From positions 1 through 49,674 of the forward strand of contig NZ_QFAY01000001.1 in the NCBI RefSeq assembly GCF_017884005.1: a DNA stretch of 49,674 nucleotides, written 5' to 3'. Below are positions 1 through 8,604 of the stretch, piece by piece. The notes under the pieces are model-generated. The model was not told the DNA's origin, searched no databases, and worked only from the letters and a program-made list of their open reading frames with translations. A program made the translations under genes and the position numbers. Position 1 is the first letter of the stretch. Every line of letters starts with the position of its first letter. This stretch comes from Streptococcus panodentis (GTDB taxonomy: Bacteria; Bacillota; Bacilli; Lactobacillales; Streptococcaceae).

Positions 1-46
1 TTGGGGAACCTTTTCAGCCTGAGCTTAGAAACAAAAGAGTGAAGGG

Positions 47-70
47 AACTAAATTTTTAAAAATTTAGTT
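47..70. repeat. 24-bp AT-rich perfect palindrome
   Basis: A 24-bp perfect palindrome (AACTAAATTTTT and its exact reverse complement). The same 24 bp recur at 22233-22256, where they form the core of a 40-bp palindrome. Here the outer arms are disrupted: the left flank is degenerate, and on the right two copies of a 63-bp repeat separate it from the TGTCCCACCGCCTT tail that follows directly at the other locus. It was probably an intergenic terminator originally. Confidence 0.75.
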
Positions 71-197
71 CTTATACGGTATCTTCCCAAAGATAGCTCC
101 CTCTGTGGGTGAGGGCGCAGTCATCATGAGAGTCTTATACAGTATCTTCCCAAAGATACATCCCTCTTGTGGGTGAGGACGCAGCCATCATGGGAGT
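71..197 (+). repeat. Tandem pair of a ~63-bp dispersed repeat
   Basis: Two direct copies, 71-133 and 134-197, each starting CTTATACRGTATCTTCCC and ending CATCATGRGAGT. They differ at only a few positions. A third, inverted copy lies at 21893-21954. No ORF is associated. The first 300 bases of the window otherwise hold only this element and the promoter of the next gene. Confidence 0.8.
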
Positions 198-268
198 CTG
201 TCCCACCGCCTTCTATATGTTTTATCTGCTTTTTTAAAAATTTAATATCCATTTTGCCTAAAATAGGG

Positions 269-299
269 TATAATAATAAATATGAAAACAAAGAGGTGA
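269..299 (+). promoter_or_regulatory. -10 box and ribosome site of the VOC gene
   Basis: TATAAT at 269-274 is followed by AGAGGTGA at 292-299, five bases before the ATG at 304. No good -35 box is seen 16-18 bases upstream. Confidence 0.5.
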
Positions 300-303
300 A
301 ATA

Positions 304-690
304 ATGGCATCAAAAATGTTACATACTTGTTTGCGTGTGGAGAATTTGGAAGCATCGATTGCTTTTTATGCGGAGGCTTTTGGCTTTGAGGAGCTGCGCC
401 GCAGGGATTTTCCGGAATACAAATTTACCATTGTCTATCTAGGTTTGGACGGCGATGATTATGAGCTGGAATTGACCTATAACTATGACCACGGTCCTTA
501 TATCATCGGGGATGGTTTTGCCCATGTGGCTCTCAGCACGCCGGACTTGGAGGCACTCCATGCCGAGCACAAGGCCAAGGGTTATGAAGTGACGGATCCC
601 AAAGGTCTGCCCGGCAATCCGCCTAACTATTACTTTGTCAAAGATCCTGACGGCTACAAGGTGGAAGTGATTCGTGAGAAGAGCCTCTAA
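304..690 (+). CDS. gloA: VOC-family glyoxalase I-like protein
   Basis: A 128-residue single-domain vicinal-oxygen-chelate protein, the size of bacterial lactoylglutathione lyase (glyoxalase I). The N-terminus MLHTCLRVENLEASIAFYAE matches the first beta-alpha-beta module, with a metal-ligand His at residue 7. The middle carries ELELTYNYD with a ligand Glu, then GFAHVALSTPD with a second His, and the C-terminus ends in FVKDPDGYKVEVI with the last Glu. All four expected ligands are therefore present. The family isomerises the hemithioacetal of methylglyoxal and a thiol. Streptococci often retain this protein for methylglyoxal detoxification. It is monocistronic, with its own -10 box and ribosome site. 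The general VOC fold is certain; the exact substrate is inferred from motif order. Confidence 0.85.
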   Translation: MASKMLHTCLRVENLEASIAFYAEAFGFEELRRRDFPEYKFTIVYLGLDGDDYELELTYNYDHGPYIIGDGFAHVALSTPDLEALHAEHKAKGYEVTDPKGLPGNPPNYYFVKDPDGYKVEVIREKSL

Positions 691-766
691 AGCTTAGCGG
701 CGGAGGCTTTCTTGCTTCAAGCAAACCAAAAACTTTTTATTAGCGACATTCATGTAGGATAGGTGT

Positions 767-2164
767 ATGAAAAGACAAGATAAAAAGAGAAACGGTAAGA
801 AGAAGCTCCTCGTTTTCAGTCTGCTGAGTCTAACGGTCCTTGCTGCTCTGTTTTTTGGTGCAGTGAGGATTTATGCGATTTTTCAGGAAAAGGAACTGCA
901 GGAGAAGGTGGATGCGCTGATCGCCCAAGAAGAGAAGTACCATGCTGAAAACACCGAAAAGCAGAGTAAAATGATTGGCAGCCACTATATCGAGGCCTTT
1001 TATCCTCTGCTGAATGGTCAGGTCATGACTGCAGTCAAGGAGCAGGCAGAAGCAGATAGCCAGACCATTAAGGATAATCAGAAAAAAGACAGCAAGATTG
1101 AGCAGCTGACCTTCTATTATACGGAGGAAAAGGAAACAAGCCTGAAGGATGTGATGGAAGTGCTGGTCCATCGCAGAGACTATCAGGTCCAAAAGATGGA
1201 GATCAGCAAAGGAGAAGTCCGGCAGATTGCTGCCAGCTATATCCGTCAGGACGGCAGTCGGCTGACCTTGGATCAGCTCTTTACCAATGGCGAGGCAGCC
1301 AAGGAGCTTTTTCTCAGCGAAATAGCCAGCCAGCTGACCTTTCGGCAGGTGGACGAGGGCGGGCAGACAGAGGTCATGACCAGCCTAAGCCAGACCGAGC
1401 TCAGCCAATGGACCTTCCGCTACGAAAACAGTCATTTTTCGATTGGCCTGCCTAAGGAGGTTCAGGGACTGACCAGTCTGGATATTCCCCTGTCCAGCTT
1501 TTACAATTGCATCAACCCGGACTATCTGACAGGAGCTGATCTGGAGTCTTATCAGAGCTTTGAGGCCAAACGGCATGAGAAAATGGTCGCGCTGACCTTT
1601 GATGATGGGCCTGAAGCCAAGACGACACCGCAGGCTCTGGATATTCTCAAAAAATACGGCGCCAAGGCAACCTTTTTCATGGTCGGACAAAATATTGCCG
1701 GCAATGAAGATTTGGTCAGACGGGTCTATGCCGAAGGCCACCAAATCGGGATTCACACATGGGACCATCCGATTTTAACCAAGCTCCCGCTAGAGGCAGC
1801 CAAGAAAGAAATTTTGGACACTCAGACAGCGCTTGCCAAGGTCATCGGCAGCAAACCGACCATTACCCGGCCGCCTTACGGTGCCATTAATCTGACGATT
1901 CAGAACGCTCTGGATCAGTCCTTTATCATGTGGAATATTGACAGTCTGGACTGGAAAACGCATAATACCAAGGCTATCATGCAGGAAGTGGCTAAAACGC
2001 AGCCCGGATCGATTATTCTCATGCACGATATTCATCAGACCACCATTGATGCCCTGCCCAGCGTCATTAAGTATCTGCAAAATCAAGGCTACACACTGGT
2101 GACGGTGGATGAACTGCTGGAAGGGCAGCTGGATCTGCATCGCATCTATTACGGCAGAAACTAA
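767..2164 (+). CDS. pgdA: Membrane-anchored peptidoglycan N-acetylglucosamine deacetylase (PgdA type)
   Basis: A 465-residue protein, the length of pneumococcal PgdA. A basic N-terminus and one hydrophobic segment (about residues 13-37) act as uncleaved signal anchor, followed by an extracellular linker domain to about 265 and a C-terminal NodB polysaccharide deacetylase domain. All five NodB motifs are intact: TFDDGP 277-282, HTWDHP 330-335 (two zinc His), RPPYG 368-372, DSLDW starting at Asp392, and LMHDIH with His420. The family removes acetyl groups from GlcNAc in peptidoglycan, giving lysozyme resistance. It stands alone and is followed by a bidirectional terminator shared with the convergent helicase gene. 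Function is inferred from motif conservation and architecture. Confidence 0.9.
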   Translation: MKRQDKKRNGKKKLLVFSLLSLTVLAALFFGAVRIYAIFQEKELQEKVDALIAQEEKYHAENTEKQSKMIGSHYIEAFYPLLNGQVMTAVKEQAEADSQTIKDNQKKDSKIEQLTFYYTEEKETSLKDVMEVLVHRRDYQVQKMEISKGEVRQIAASYIRQDGSRLTLDQLFTNGEAAKELFLSEIASQLTFRQVDEGGQTEVMTSLSQTELSQWTFRYENSHFSIGLPKEVQGLTSLDIPLSSFYNCINPDYLTGADLESYQSFEAKRHEKMVALTFDDGPEAKTTPQALDILKKYGAKATFFMVGQNIAGNEDLVRRVYAEGHQIGIHTWDHPILTKLPLEAAKKEILDTQTALAKVIGSKPTITRPPYGAINLTIQNALDQSFIMWNIDSLDWKTHNTKAIMQEVAKTQPGSIILMHDIHQTTIDALPSVIKYLQNQGYTLVTVDELLEGQLDLHRIYYGRN

Positions 2165-2207
2165 AAAAAATTGGAAATTGCTTTGCAGCATTTCCAATTT
2201 TTTTAAT
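2163..2207. terminator. Bidirectional terminator between pgdA and the helicase gene
   Basis: AAATTGGAAA pairs with TTTCCAATTT around an inner TGCT-TTGC-AGCA hairpin, with an A run on the left and a T run on the right. It serves the two convergent genes and overlaps both stop codons. Confidence 0.85.
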
Positions 2208-3291
2208 TTATATACAGTTCTTGGTTTTTCAAGACAAGCTCTCGCACGGAGGCGTATTTTTTGAGCGTTTTGAGCTCTTCTGGATGGCTGACTAGCGTGA
2301 TGACGGTGCCTTCCTTGCCCATACGGCCGGTTCGGCCTGCACGGTGGGTGTAGGTTTCCAGATCACGTGGCGGCTCATAATTGAGCACACACTCCAGTGC
2401 CTCAATATCAATGCCGCGGGCTACTAAGTCGGTCGCCAGCAGCAGGGTAATCTGATGCTCTTTGAATTTATCCAGAATCACCTTGCGGAACTTGACATTG
2501 ACATCACTGGCCAGAGAGACAGCATTGGCCTCACGGTACTGGAGCTTTTCCTCGGCGCTGCCCAGGTCAGACAAGGCGCTGAAAAAGACCAGACCGCGGA
2601 AGTCTTTCACATTGGACAGTTTGCGCAGGAGCTCGACCTTGTCGCGCTTTTCGACCTGCATGTAGAAGTGCTGGATATTGTCCAAGGCCTGGTCGTCAAT
2701 GCTGATTTGAAGGGTATTTTCAGCAATCTTATCGTGGTCAAACTTAGCTGTCGCGCTCATGTAGACCAGCTGGTGGTCGCGTGGGGCATAGCGGCAGATT
2801 TTCTCTACAAAGTGATACTGGGAATCGCTGAGCAGCTGATCAAACTCGTCTAAAACAATTGTTTCCACATTCATCATCTTGATTTTTTTCAGCTTGACCA
2901 GCTCAAAAATACGTCCAGGTGTACCGATGAGGATTTCCGGTCCTTTTTTCAGCCGCTCAATCTGGCGTTTCTGACTGGAACCGGAAATGAAGAGCTGGGC
3001 TGTCAGTCCTAAGGGCTGAGCCCAGGCCTTGCAGACCTCAAAAATCTGGCCAGCCAGCTCGGTATTGGGAGCCAAAATCAAGAGCTGCTGGGCTTTTTTG
3101 GACGTTAGCTTCAGCAGGCTGGGCCAAAGATAGGCCAGCGTTTTACCGGTGCCGGTCGGACTGACACCGAGAACGGTCTGCCCCTCGGCAATCGGCTCAA
3201 ACATCTTTTCCTGAATAGCTGTCAGCTGGTCAAAGCTAAGCTGGGTCAGCTGGTCTCGCCAGCTTTGGGGAAATCTTTCCTTAATCATCAT
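2203..3291 (-). CDS. DEAD/DEAH-box RNA helicase family protein (DEFD variant)
   Basis: An ATP-dependent RNA helicase of about 362 residues. I start it at the ATG at 3291 (a second ATG follows at 3288) because GAGG lies just upstream; the open frame extends further into the preceding gene but without a ribosome site. Visible motifs in order: Q motif ending FDQLTAIQEKMFEP, Walker A SPTGTGKT, PGR, a DEFD Walker B instead of DEAD, SAT, and the C-terminal RGIDIEAL and HRAGRTGRMG motifs. There is no C-terminal tail, so the protein is a minimal two-RecA-domain helicase. It overlaps the end of the upstream oxidoreductase gene by about 11 bases, so the two are probably translated from one transcript. 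It resembles the compact helicases of Firmicutes; the RNA target is unknown. Confidence 0.85.
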   Translation of the reverse strand: MMIKERFPQSWRDQLTQLSFDQLTAIQEKMFEPIAEGQTVLGVSPTGTGKTLAYLWPSLLKLTSKKAQQLLILAPNTELAGQIFEVCKAWAQPLGLTAQLFISGSSQKRQIERLKKGPEILIGTPGRIFELVKLKKIKMMNVETIVLDEFDQLLSDSQYHFVEKICRYAPRDHQLVYMSATAKFDHDKIAENTLQISIDDQALDNIQHFYMQVEKRDKVELLRKLSNVKDFRGLVFFSALSDLGSAEEKLQYREANAVSLASDVNVKFRKVILDKFKEHQITLLLATDLVARGIDIEALECVLNYEPPRDLETYTHRAGRTGRMGKEGTVITLVSHPEELKTLKKYASVRELVLKNQELYIN

Positions 3292-4261
3292 CAACCTCAA
3301 ATCTAATACCTGCTTCCCTGCGCATGGCAAACAGACAGTCGTGAACAGCCGCCGTAGCCTGCTGCCAGTCTGCATATGTCCTGTCTTCACCGTTTTCTAA
3401 CACTCCTGCAAAAGCCTGAGACTCTTCCAGCATGGGGTGCGCCGCCTGCTCGATTGGCAGGACTTCCTCCTGACCGTCCAGTCTTTGGAAAATGGCAGAG
3501 CTGATAAACTCAATACCGTCTAAAGTCAGGGTTCCCTGATCGGTATAAATCTCAGCTGGCAGCTGGCTGTTGAGATTTTTGCCGGCCTGTATGCGGACCT
3601 GAAAGTCGGGATAAATCAGACTGCCGGCACCGTTTAGGTCCACAGTATTGGGCAGCTGCTGAGCGGTGTAAAGAGCTTTTTCCGGTCTCCCAAAGAGACC
3701 GATGGCGGCATAGAGGGTATAAACTCCCAGATCCATCAGCGCTCCGCCGGAAAATTTTGCCGAAAAGACATTGGGTTCCTGTCCCTCCAGCAGGGCCTGC
3801 ATTTTGGAAGAATACTTTGCATAGGTGAAGCTGGCCCCCCAGACAGTCTTATCCCTGAGAAATTCTCGGATGGTCGCAAAGGCCTCCTCATGGTAGTTGC
3901 GGGCCGCTTCAAAGACATAGACCTGATGTTCTGCAGCCAGTTTGACCAACTCTGCCCACTCGGCAGGAAGAGAGACGGCCGGCTTTTCCACGATGACATG
4001 CTTGCGGGCCAGAATGGCTACTTTGGCATGGCTGAAGTGGAGCGAGTTTGGACTGGCAATGTAAGCCACATCCAAGTCAGCAGACAGAAATTCTACCATG
4101 TCGGTGTAGAGCGCGACTTTTTCGTAGGCTTTCACGAAACGCTCAGCAGCAGTCAGCGTCCGAGAGTAAACGGCAGCCAGCTGGTAGCCACCGCTGAGCT
4201 GAGCAGCCTTGATAAATTCATGAGAAATGGCGCCTGTACCGATAATGCCTAGTTTTAGCAT
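3281..4261 (-). CDS. Gfo/Idh/MocA-family NAD(P)-dependent oxidoreductase
   Basis: A 326-residue protein with an N-terminal Rossmann fold (LGIIGTGAISHEF) and the family's EKPA motif (HVIVEKPAVSLP), whose Lys is the usual catalytic residue. The C-terminal half has the GGALMDLGVYTLY segment typical of the Gfo/Idh/MocA substrate domain. The family oxidises or reduces sugars, inositols or biliverdin-like substrates with NAD(P). Substrate cannot be told from sequence. The start at 4261 follows AAGGAGGAG. The gene is divergent from udk and overlaps the downstream helicase gene, so the pair looks like a small operon without an obvious joint function. Confidence 0.85.
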   Translation of the reverse strand: MLKLGIIGTGAISHEFIKAAQLSGGYQLAAVYSRTLTAAERFVKAYEKVALYTDMVEFLSADLDVAYIASPNSLHFSHAKVAILARKHVIVEKPAVSLPAEWAELVKLAAEHQVYVFEAARNYHEEAFATIREFLRDKTVWGASFTYAKYSSKMQALLEGQEPNVFSAKFSGGALMDLGVYTLYAAIGLFGRPEKALYTAQQLPNTVDLNGAGSLIYPDFQVRIQAGKNLNSQLPAEIYTDQGTLTLDGIEFISSAIFQRLDGQEEVLPIEQAAHPMLEESQAFAGVLENGEDRTYADWQQATAAVHDCLFAMRREAGIRFEVDDD

Positions 4262-4314
4262 GGGCTCCTCCTTTTTCTATTTTGGATCAATACTTTTTTT
4301 GCTTTAGCTCTTTC

Positions 4315-4339
4315 ATTATAACATGAATTAGGGTAAAAT
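4315..4339. promoter_or_regulatory. Divergent -10 boxes between the oxidoreductase and udk
   Basis: On the minus strand TATAAT lies at 4320-4315, fitting the oxidoreductase gene. On the plus strand TAAAAT lies at 4334-4339, fitting udk. Neither has a convincing -35 box. Confidence 0.4.
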
Positions 4340-4368
4340 AGATAGGATTACAAGTGATGGAGCAGAAC

Positions 4369-5004
4369 ATGCAAAACAGACCTATTATTATCGGTGTTAC
4401 TGGTGGCTCTGGAGGCGGAAAAACCAGTGTTTCCCGGGCGATTTTAGCCAACTTTCCCAATGAAAAAATTGCCATGATTGAGCACGACTCTTACTATAAG
4501 GATCAGTCCCACCTGACCTTTGAAGAACGGGTTAAGACCAATTATGACCACCCCTTTGCCTTTGATACGGATTTGATGATCGAGCAGATGCGGGAGCTCT
4601 TGGCTGGACGTCCAGTGGACATTCCCACCTATGACTATACCGAGCATACCCGCAGCAGCAAGACTTACCGGCAGGACCCGCAGGATGTCTTTATTGTCGA
4701 AGGAATCTTGGTACTGGAGGATCAGCGCCTGCGCGATTTGATGGATATTAAGATTTTTGTTGACACGGATGATGATGTACGGATTATCCGCCGGATTAAG
4801 CGGGATATGGAGGAGCGCGGCCGCAGCCTTGACAGTGTCATTGAGCAGTATCTAGGTGTGGTCAAGCCCATGTATCACCAGTTTATCGAGCCCACCAAGC
4901 GCTATGCGGATGTCATTATTCCTGAGGGAGCTTCCAATAAGGTGGCCATTGACCTGATTACGACCAAGATTGAGAAAATTCTGCAGGAAGCTAGAGAAGG
5001 ATAG
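4369..5004 (+). CDS. udk: Uridine kinase
   Basis: About 211 residues, the usual length for bacterial Udk. It phosphorylates uridine and cytidine to UMP and CMP in pyrimidine salvage. The P-loop [12 protein letters not shown] is at the N-terminus, followed by EHDSYYKD, the substrate segment [20 protein letters not shown], and the lid [15 protein letters not shown] prefer the ATG at 4369 because GGAG lies six bases upstream and the protein then begins [13 protein letters not shown] as in relatives; GTG 4354 or ATG 4357 are alternatives. A short hairpin terminator follows at once. Confidence 0.92.
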   Translation: MQNRPIIIGVTGGSGGGKTSVSRAILANFPNEKIAMIEHDSYYKDQSHLTFEERVKTNYDHPFAFDTDLMIEQMRELLAGRPVDIPTYDYTEHTRSSKTYRQDPQDVFIVEGILVLEDQRLRDLMDIKIFVDTDDDVRIIRRIKRDMEERGRSLDSVIEQYLGVVKPMYHQFIEPTKRYADVIIPEGASNKVAIDLITTKIEKILQEAREG

Positions 5005-5009
5005 AAAGG

Positions 5010-5033
5010 AAGGGAGCGAAGGCCTCCCTTTTT
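5010..5033 (+). terminator. Terminator after udk
   Basis: AAGGGAG (5010-5016) pairs with CTCCCTT (5024-5030) around a 7-base loop and is followed by TTT. The U tract is short, so some readthrough into the next gene is possible. Confidence 0.6.
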
Positions 5034-5043
5034 AGGAAATGTG

Positions 5044-5712
5044 ATGAAAAAGTTTACCAAAAGAGAATTCCACTCTCGCTCAAAGTTTTTTGCCTGCCTG
5101 CTTACCTTTTGTGCCGGTTTTATTGATGCCTATACCTTTATCGAGCGCGGCGGCACTTTGGTAGCCGGTCAGACAGGCAATGTGGTCTTTTTGTCGGTGG
5201 AGCTGATTAATCGTGAATCTCAGGCGATAGAGGTCAAGCTGGCTACCATGGTGGCTTTTATGCTGGGGATTTTCCTGCTGACTGTTTTTCAGGGACGCTT
5301 TGAGCAGTCCTGGTGGCGGCTGGCCAGCATTGTGCCGCTGATTGTAACAACCGGTCTGGCCGGACTGCTGCCGGCTGCTGTTCCCAATATCTACATTGTC
5401 CCGCCGCTGGCTTTCTGCATGGGAGTAGTAGCGACAGCCTTTGGAGAGGTAGACGGCATTGTCTACAACAACTCCTTTATGACCGGCAACATCAAGAAAA
5501 CCATGGTGGCCTTCGGCAGATATGCCCGCAGCAAGGACCGTTCTTATTTGCGGGAAGGTCTCTTTTTCGTGGCCCTTTTGGGCAGCTTCGTTGCTGGGGC
5601 TATTTTCTCCGCTTACCTGGACCAGTTCTACCTTTTGAAAACCATCTGGCTGGTTTCCCTAATCCTAACGGCCTTTCTGCTCTGCCGAGGCATTCAGTAT
5701 ATACGGAGGTGA
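5044..5712 (+). CDS. YoaK/DUF1275-family membrane protein
   Basis: A 222-residue integral membrane protein with about six hydrophobic segments. It has the DUF1275 signature: CAGFIDAYTFIERGGTLVAG near the N-terminus followed by QTGNVVFLS, and a second inverted-like GEVDGIVYNNSFMTGNIKK later. The family is widespread in bacteria and its transport or other function is not established. I start at ATG 5044 because AGGA sits six bases upstream; GTG 5041 is too close to it. It follows udk after a weak terminator. Confidence 0.8.
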   Translation: MKKFTKREFHSRSKFFACLLTFCAGFIDAYTFIERGGTLVAGQTGNVVFLSVELINRESQAIEVKLATMVAFMLGIFLLTVFQGRFEQSWWRLASIVPLIVTTGLAGLLPAAVPNIYIVPPLAFCMGVVATAFGEVDGIVYNNSFMTGNIKKTMVAFGRYARSKDRSYLREGLFFVALLGSFVAGAIFSAYLDQFYLLKTIWLVSLILTAFLLCRGIQYIRR

Positions 5713-5785
5713 GGGGAGAGAAGCTTCAGAATGGAGAAGCTTGAGAAGCAAGATTATAGAATAATCAGTAAGAACAGAAAGAAAA

Positions 5786-6460
5786 ATGAGAAACATAATT
5801 TTTATCGGGCAGAGCGGTGATGAGGCTGTCTATTACAACACACGAACAAAAGAAGCTCTGGTAGCCGATAAGAGTACCCTCTTAAATACGGAAGGGGCTA
5901 GGAAGACCAATAAGGCCATTATTCCTTTGATGTTGGTTTTCATTTTCTTGGGTTTGATTGGAGAAATAGTGGCCATACCAGCTTTTTCCGGTTTTCGCTA
6001 CAGCAGCTGGATGGTCCCGCCTTATATAGCTGTCCAGCTCTTTGTCTGCTTTGGCTTTATATGGATGATGGAAGAGGCCTTGTATAAAGAAGTGAAGCAG
6101 GTTCAGGGGGCAAGTTCTCAACAGTTTGCGAAAGCCGTTGATTCAAATCTGTTTTGGGAAAATTTTAGTAAGAAAAAAGCGACGTTTGGGAAGATGATAG
6201 TTTTTCTAATAATACAGTTAGTAATTATATTTTTAGCATTTATAGGAATTGCTACCATACCAAATATTGTAAATTCATTTATAAGGCAGGAGAAATTTGA
6301 TGCACAAATTTTATTTTCATTATTGATAGGCCTTTTTCCTGCCTTGTTGTACCTTTTCTTATTCCAAAACAACCCCATCCGCTGGTTGTTAGCTGTGCGG
6401 AAGTATGAGCAGGGGAAAGTGAGATTTGCAGAAGTATCAAAAGGGAAACAACATTCGTGA
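5786..6460 (+). CDS. Hypothetical four-helix membrane protein
   Basis: A 224-residue protein I do not recognise. The first 38 residues are soluble (RNIIFIGQSGDEAVYYNTRT). Two hydrophobic segments follow at about 45-67 and 78-95, then a charged loop, and two more at about 135-160 and 175-195. The C-terminus is polar. The second half is more AT-rich than the flanking genes (from about 6170). A ribosome site, AGAAAG, precedes the ATG. No neighbour suggests a function. Confidence 0.65.
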   Translation: MRNIIFIGQSGDEAVYYNTRTKEALVADKSTLLNTEGARKTNKAIIPLMLVFIFLGLIGEIVAIPAFSGFRYSSWMVPPYIAVQLFVCFGFIWMMEEALYKEVKQVQGASSQQFAKAVDSNLFWENFSKKKATFGKMIVFLIIQLVIIFLAFIGIATIPNIVNSFIRQEKFDAQILFSLLIGLFPALLYLFLFQNNPIRWLLAVRKYEQGKVRFAEVSKGKQHS

Positions 6461-6741
6461 AAAATCGATTGCTATTTATAAATGATTAGTTTTGATAGGG
6501 TGAGTATGCTCAATCGTGAAAATACCATTACTAAGTTGCCTGGAGATAAAGCGGATCCGCTGAAAAAACCAGTTGGTAACACTAATATCGTTGTTCCTTT
6601 GTACTGCTCTCAGAGTTTCGATTCCGAGAGTGCCCATGATTTTGGTGTCTTTCAGGGAGACAGTAAAAGTTCTTTCTGATAATGGAAAATCCCATCAATA
6701 ATCCAGCATATTAAAAATTTTCTGAAAATAATAACTTTTTC
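6461..6741. other. Intergenic stretch with no supported gene
   Basis: About 280 bases between the membrane protein and the leu promoter. A 65-codon open frame at 6482-6679 lacks a ribosome site and resembles nothing I know. I see no repeat or clear terminator. Confidence 0.5.
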
Positions 6742-6770
6742 TTGACAGCCTTATGATGCTGTGTTAAAAT
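6742..6770 (+). promoter_or_regulatory. Promoter of the leucine operon
   Basis: A consensus -35 TTGACA (6742-6747), a 17-base spacer and TAAAAT (6765-6770), with TG at 6762-6763 making it an extended -10 as well. The predicted start, about 6777, places the leader peptide and attenuator in the transcript. Confidence 0.88.
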
Positions 6771-6811
6771 ACTAATCAATAAGATACGTCTTTACAAGGA
6801 GTCAGTCAGAC

Positions 6812-6865
6812 ATGAAGTCAGCACAATTTACAAACTTTAACCTGTTGTTGCGTTACTCGGGCTAG
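6812..6865 (+). CDS. Leucine operon leader peptide
   Basis: A 17-codon ORF, MKSAQFTNFNLLLRYSG, preceded by AAGGAG at 6796-6801. Codons 11-13 are three consecutive Leu codons (CTG TTG TTG). It lies between a strong promoter and an intrinsic terminator ahead of leuA. That position and codon content fit a leader peptide whose translation senses charged tRNA-Leu: stalling at the Leu codons would favour the antiterminator. Two Phe codons are also present, so a contribution from Phe cannot be excluded. The stop codon lies inside the first hairpin (6862-6879). Confidence 0.8.
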   Translation: MKSAQFTNFNLLLRYSG

Positions 6866-6945
6866 TGCGAAAGCATTAGTCCTGTTTGGCTTACCAAGCG
6901 GGAGTAAATCAACATCTCGCTTGGTTCCAAGTGAGATGTTTTTTC
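6862..6945 (+). promoter_or_regulatory. Transcription attenuator of leuABCD
   Basis: Three mutually exclusive structures can be drawn. First, a hairpin CTAGTGC-GAAA-GCATTAG at 6862-6879, overlapping the leader stop codon. Second, an antiterminator in which ACCAAGCG (6893-6900) pairs with CGCTTGGT (6918-6925). Third, a terminator in which AACATCTCGCTTG (6911-6923) pairs with CAAGTGAGATGTT (6928-6940), followed by TTTTTC. The antiterminator uses the left arm of the terminator, so they exclude one another. This is the classical layout of amino-acid attenuation. Confidence 0.8.
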
Positions 6946-7025
6946 TTTGACAGGCTGATTTTTGGGAAGTTTTTTCAAAAATCACAGCCGCAACTTGCTC
7001 TAAGCATTAGAAAGAGGATAGATTT

Positions 7026-8588
7026 ATGCGCAAAGTTGAGTTTCTTGATACCAGCCTCCGGGATGGTGAGCAGACACCAGGAGTGAATTTTTCCATCAAG
7101 GAAAAGGTCGCTATTGCCAAGCAGTTAGAGAAGTGGGGCATTTCGGCTATTGAAGCTGGCTTTCCTGCTGCCAGTCCGGATTCATTTGCGGCGGTGCAGG
7201 AGATTGCCAGAGTCATCACAAAAGCTTCTGTCACCGGTCTGGCCCGTTCGGTCAAGTCTGATATTGATGCCTGCTATGAAGCGCTCAAGGACGCCAAGCA
7301 TCCGCAGATTCATGTCTTCATTGCGACCAGTCCGATTCACAGAGAGTTCAAGCTGAAAAAGTCCAAGGAAGAGATCTTGGAAGCAATCAAGGAGCATGTG
7401 TCTTACGCACGTTCCAAGTTCGATATTGTCGAGTTTTCACCGGAAGATGCGACACGAACAGAGCTGGACTTTCTGCTGCAAGTGATTCAGACCGCGGTGG
7501 ATGCCGGTGCCAGCTATATCAATATCCCGGATACGGTCGGCTTTACGACACCAGAAGAGTTCGGCCATATCTTCCAGTATCTCATTGACAATGTTCAGAC
7601 AGATCGTGAGATTATCTATAGCCCTCATTGCCATGATGACCTGGGCATGGCAGTGGCCAATAGTTTGACGGCTGTTAAGCACGGAGCAAGACGAGTGGAA
7701 GGCACCATCAATGGAATCGGCGAGCGGGCCGGCAATGCAGCCTTGGAAGAAGTAGCTGTTGCACTGGAGATTCGTCAGGACTACTATCAGGTTGAGACAG
7801 ACATCGTACTCAATGAGACAATCAACACTTCTGAGCTGGTATCCCGCTTCTCAGGTATTCCGGTGCCGAAGAACAAGGCAGTCGTCGGCGGCAACGCCTT
7901 CTCCCATGAGTCTGGTATCCATCAGGACGGCGTTCTCAAGAATCCGCTGACCTACGAAATCATCACACCTGACTTGGTCGGTGTCAAGAGCAACTCACTG
8001 CCGCTTGGCAAGCTGTCTGGCCGTCATGCCTTTGTCGAAAAGCTGAAAGAGCTGGCTCTGGACTTTGAAGAATCTGAAATCAAGGAGCTTTTTGCCAAGT
8101 TCAAGGTCTTGGCGGACAAGAAAAACGAAGTCACCGATGCGGATATTCGGGCCCTGATTGCCGGCACAACGGTTGAAAATCCTGAAGGCTTCCACTTTGA
8201 TGACCTGCAGCTGACGACCAATGACGACCAGACCATTACGGCAGATGTACAGCTGGTCAATGCAGGAGGCGAAGTAGTCAGCTGCGTGGCAGAAGGCAAG
8301 GGCAGTGTAGAGGCTATCTTTAATGCCATCGACCAATTCTTCAACCAGTCTGTTCAGCTTCTGTCTTATAATATCGAGGCTGTGACAGACGGTATTGACT
8401 CTCAGGCCCGCGTTCTGGTAGCGGTTGAAAATATGGATACGGACACCATTTTCAACTCTTCCGGCATTGATTTTGACGTATTGAAAGCCAGCGCTATTGC
8501 CTATATTCATGCCAATGCTTTTGTGCAAAAGGAAAACGCCGGAGAAATCGGCCATCAAGTCTCTTATCGGGACTTGCCTGCTAACTGA
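7026..8588 (+). CDS. leuA: 2-isopropylmalate synthase
   Basis: First committed enzyme of leucine synthesis: condenses acetyl-CoA with 2-oxoisovalerate. It has 520 residues. The N-terminal TIM barrel starts [19 protein letters not shown], containing the catalytic Arg and the metal-ligand Asp; [15 protein letters not shown] supplies the ligand His201 and His203; [19 protein letters not shown] is the second signature. From about residue 390 the C-terminal regulatory domain, which binds leucine for feedback inhibition in the family, is present. AGAGGA precedes the ATG. It is the first gene of the attenuated leu operon. Confidence 0.96.
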   Translation: MRKVEFLDTSLRDGEQTPGVNFSIKEKVAIAKQLEKWGISAIEAGFPAASPDSFAAVQEIARVITKASVTGLARSVKSDIDACYEALKDAKHPQIHVFIATSPIHREFKLKKSKEEILEAIKEHVSYARSKFDIVEFSPEDATRTELDFLLQVIQTAVDAGASYINIPDTVGFTTPEEFGHIFQYLIDNVQTDREIIYSPHCHDDLGMAVANSLTAVKHGARRVEGTINGIGERAGNAALEEVAVALEIRQDYYQVETDIVLNETINTSELVSRFSGIPVPKNKAVVGGNAFSHESGIHQDGVLKNPLTYEIITPDLVGVKSNSLPLGKLSGRHAFVEKLKELALDFEESEIKELFAKFKVLADKKNEVTDADIRALIAGTTVENPEGFHFDDLQLTTNDDQTITADVQLVNAGGEVVSCVAEGKGSVEAIFNAIDQFFNQSVQLLSYNIEAVTDGIDSQARVLVAVENMDTDTIFNSSGIDFDVLKASAIAYIHANAFVQKENAGEIGHQVSYRDLPAN

Positions 8589-8604
8589 TTAGAAAGAAAG
8601 AGTT

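Noticed and set aside
2455..2853. 132-codon plus-strand ORF opposite the helicase gene
   Set aside because: It lies wholly opposite well conserved helicase motifs and has no ribosome site.
6482..6679. 65-codon open frame before the leu promoter
   Set aside because: No ribosome site, no recognisable domain and unusual composition; not supported as a gene.
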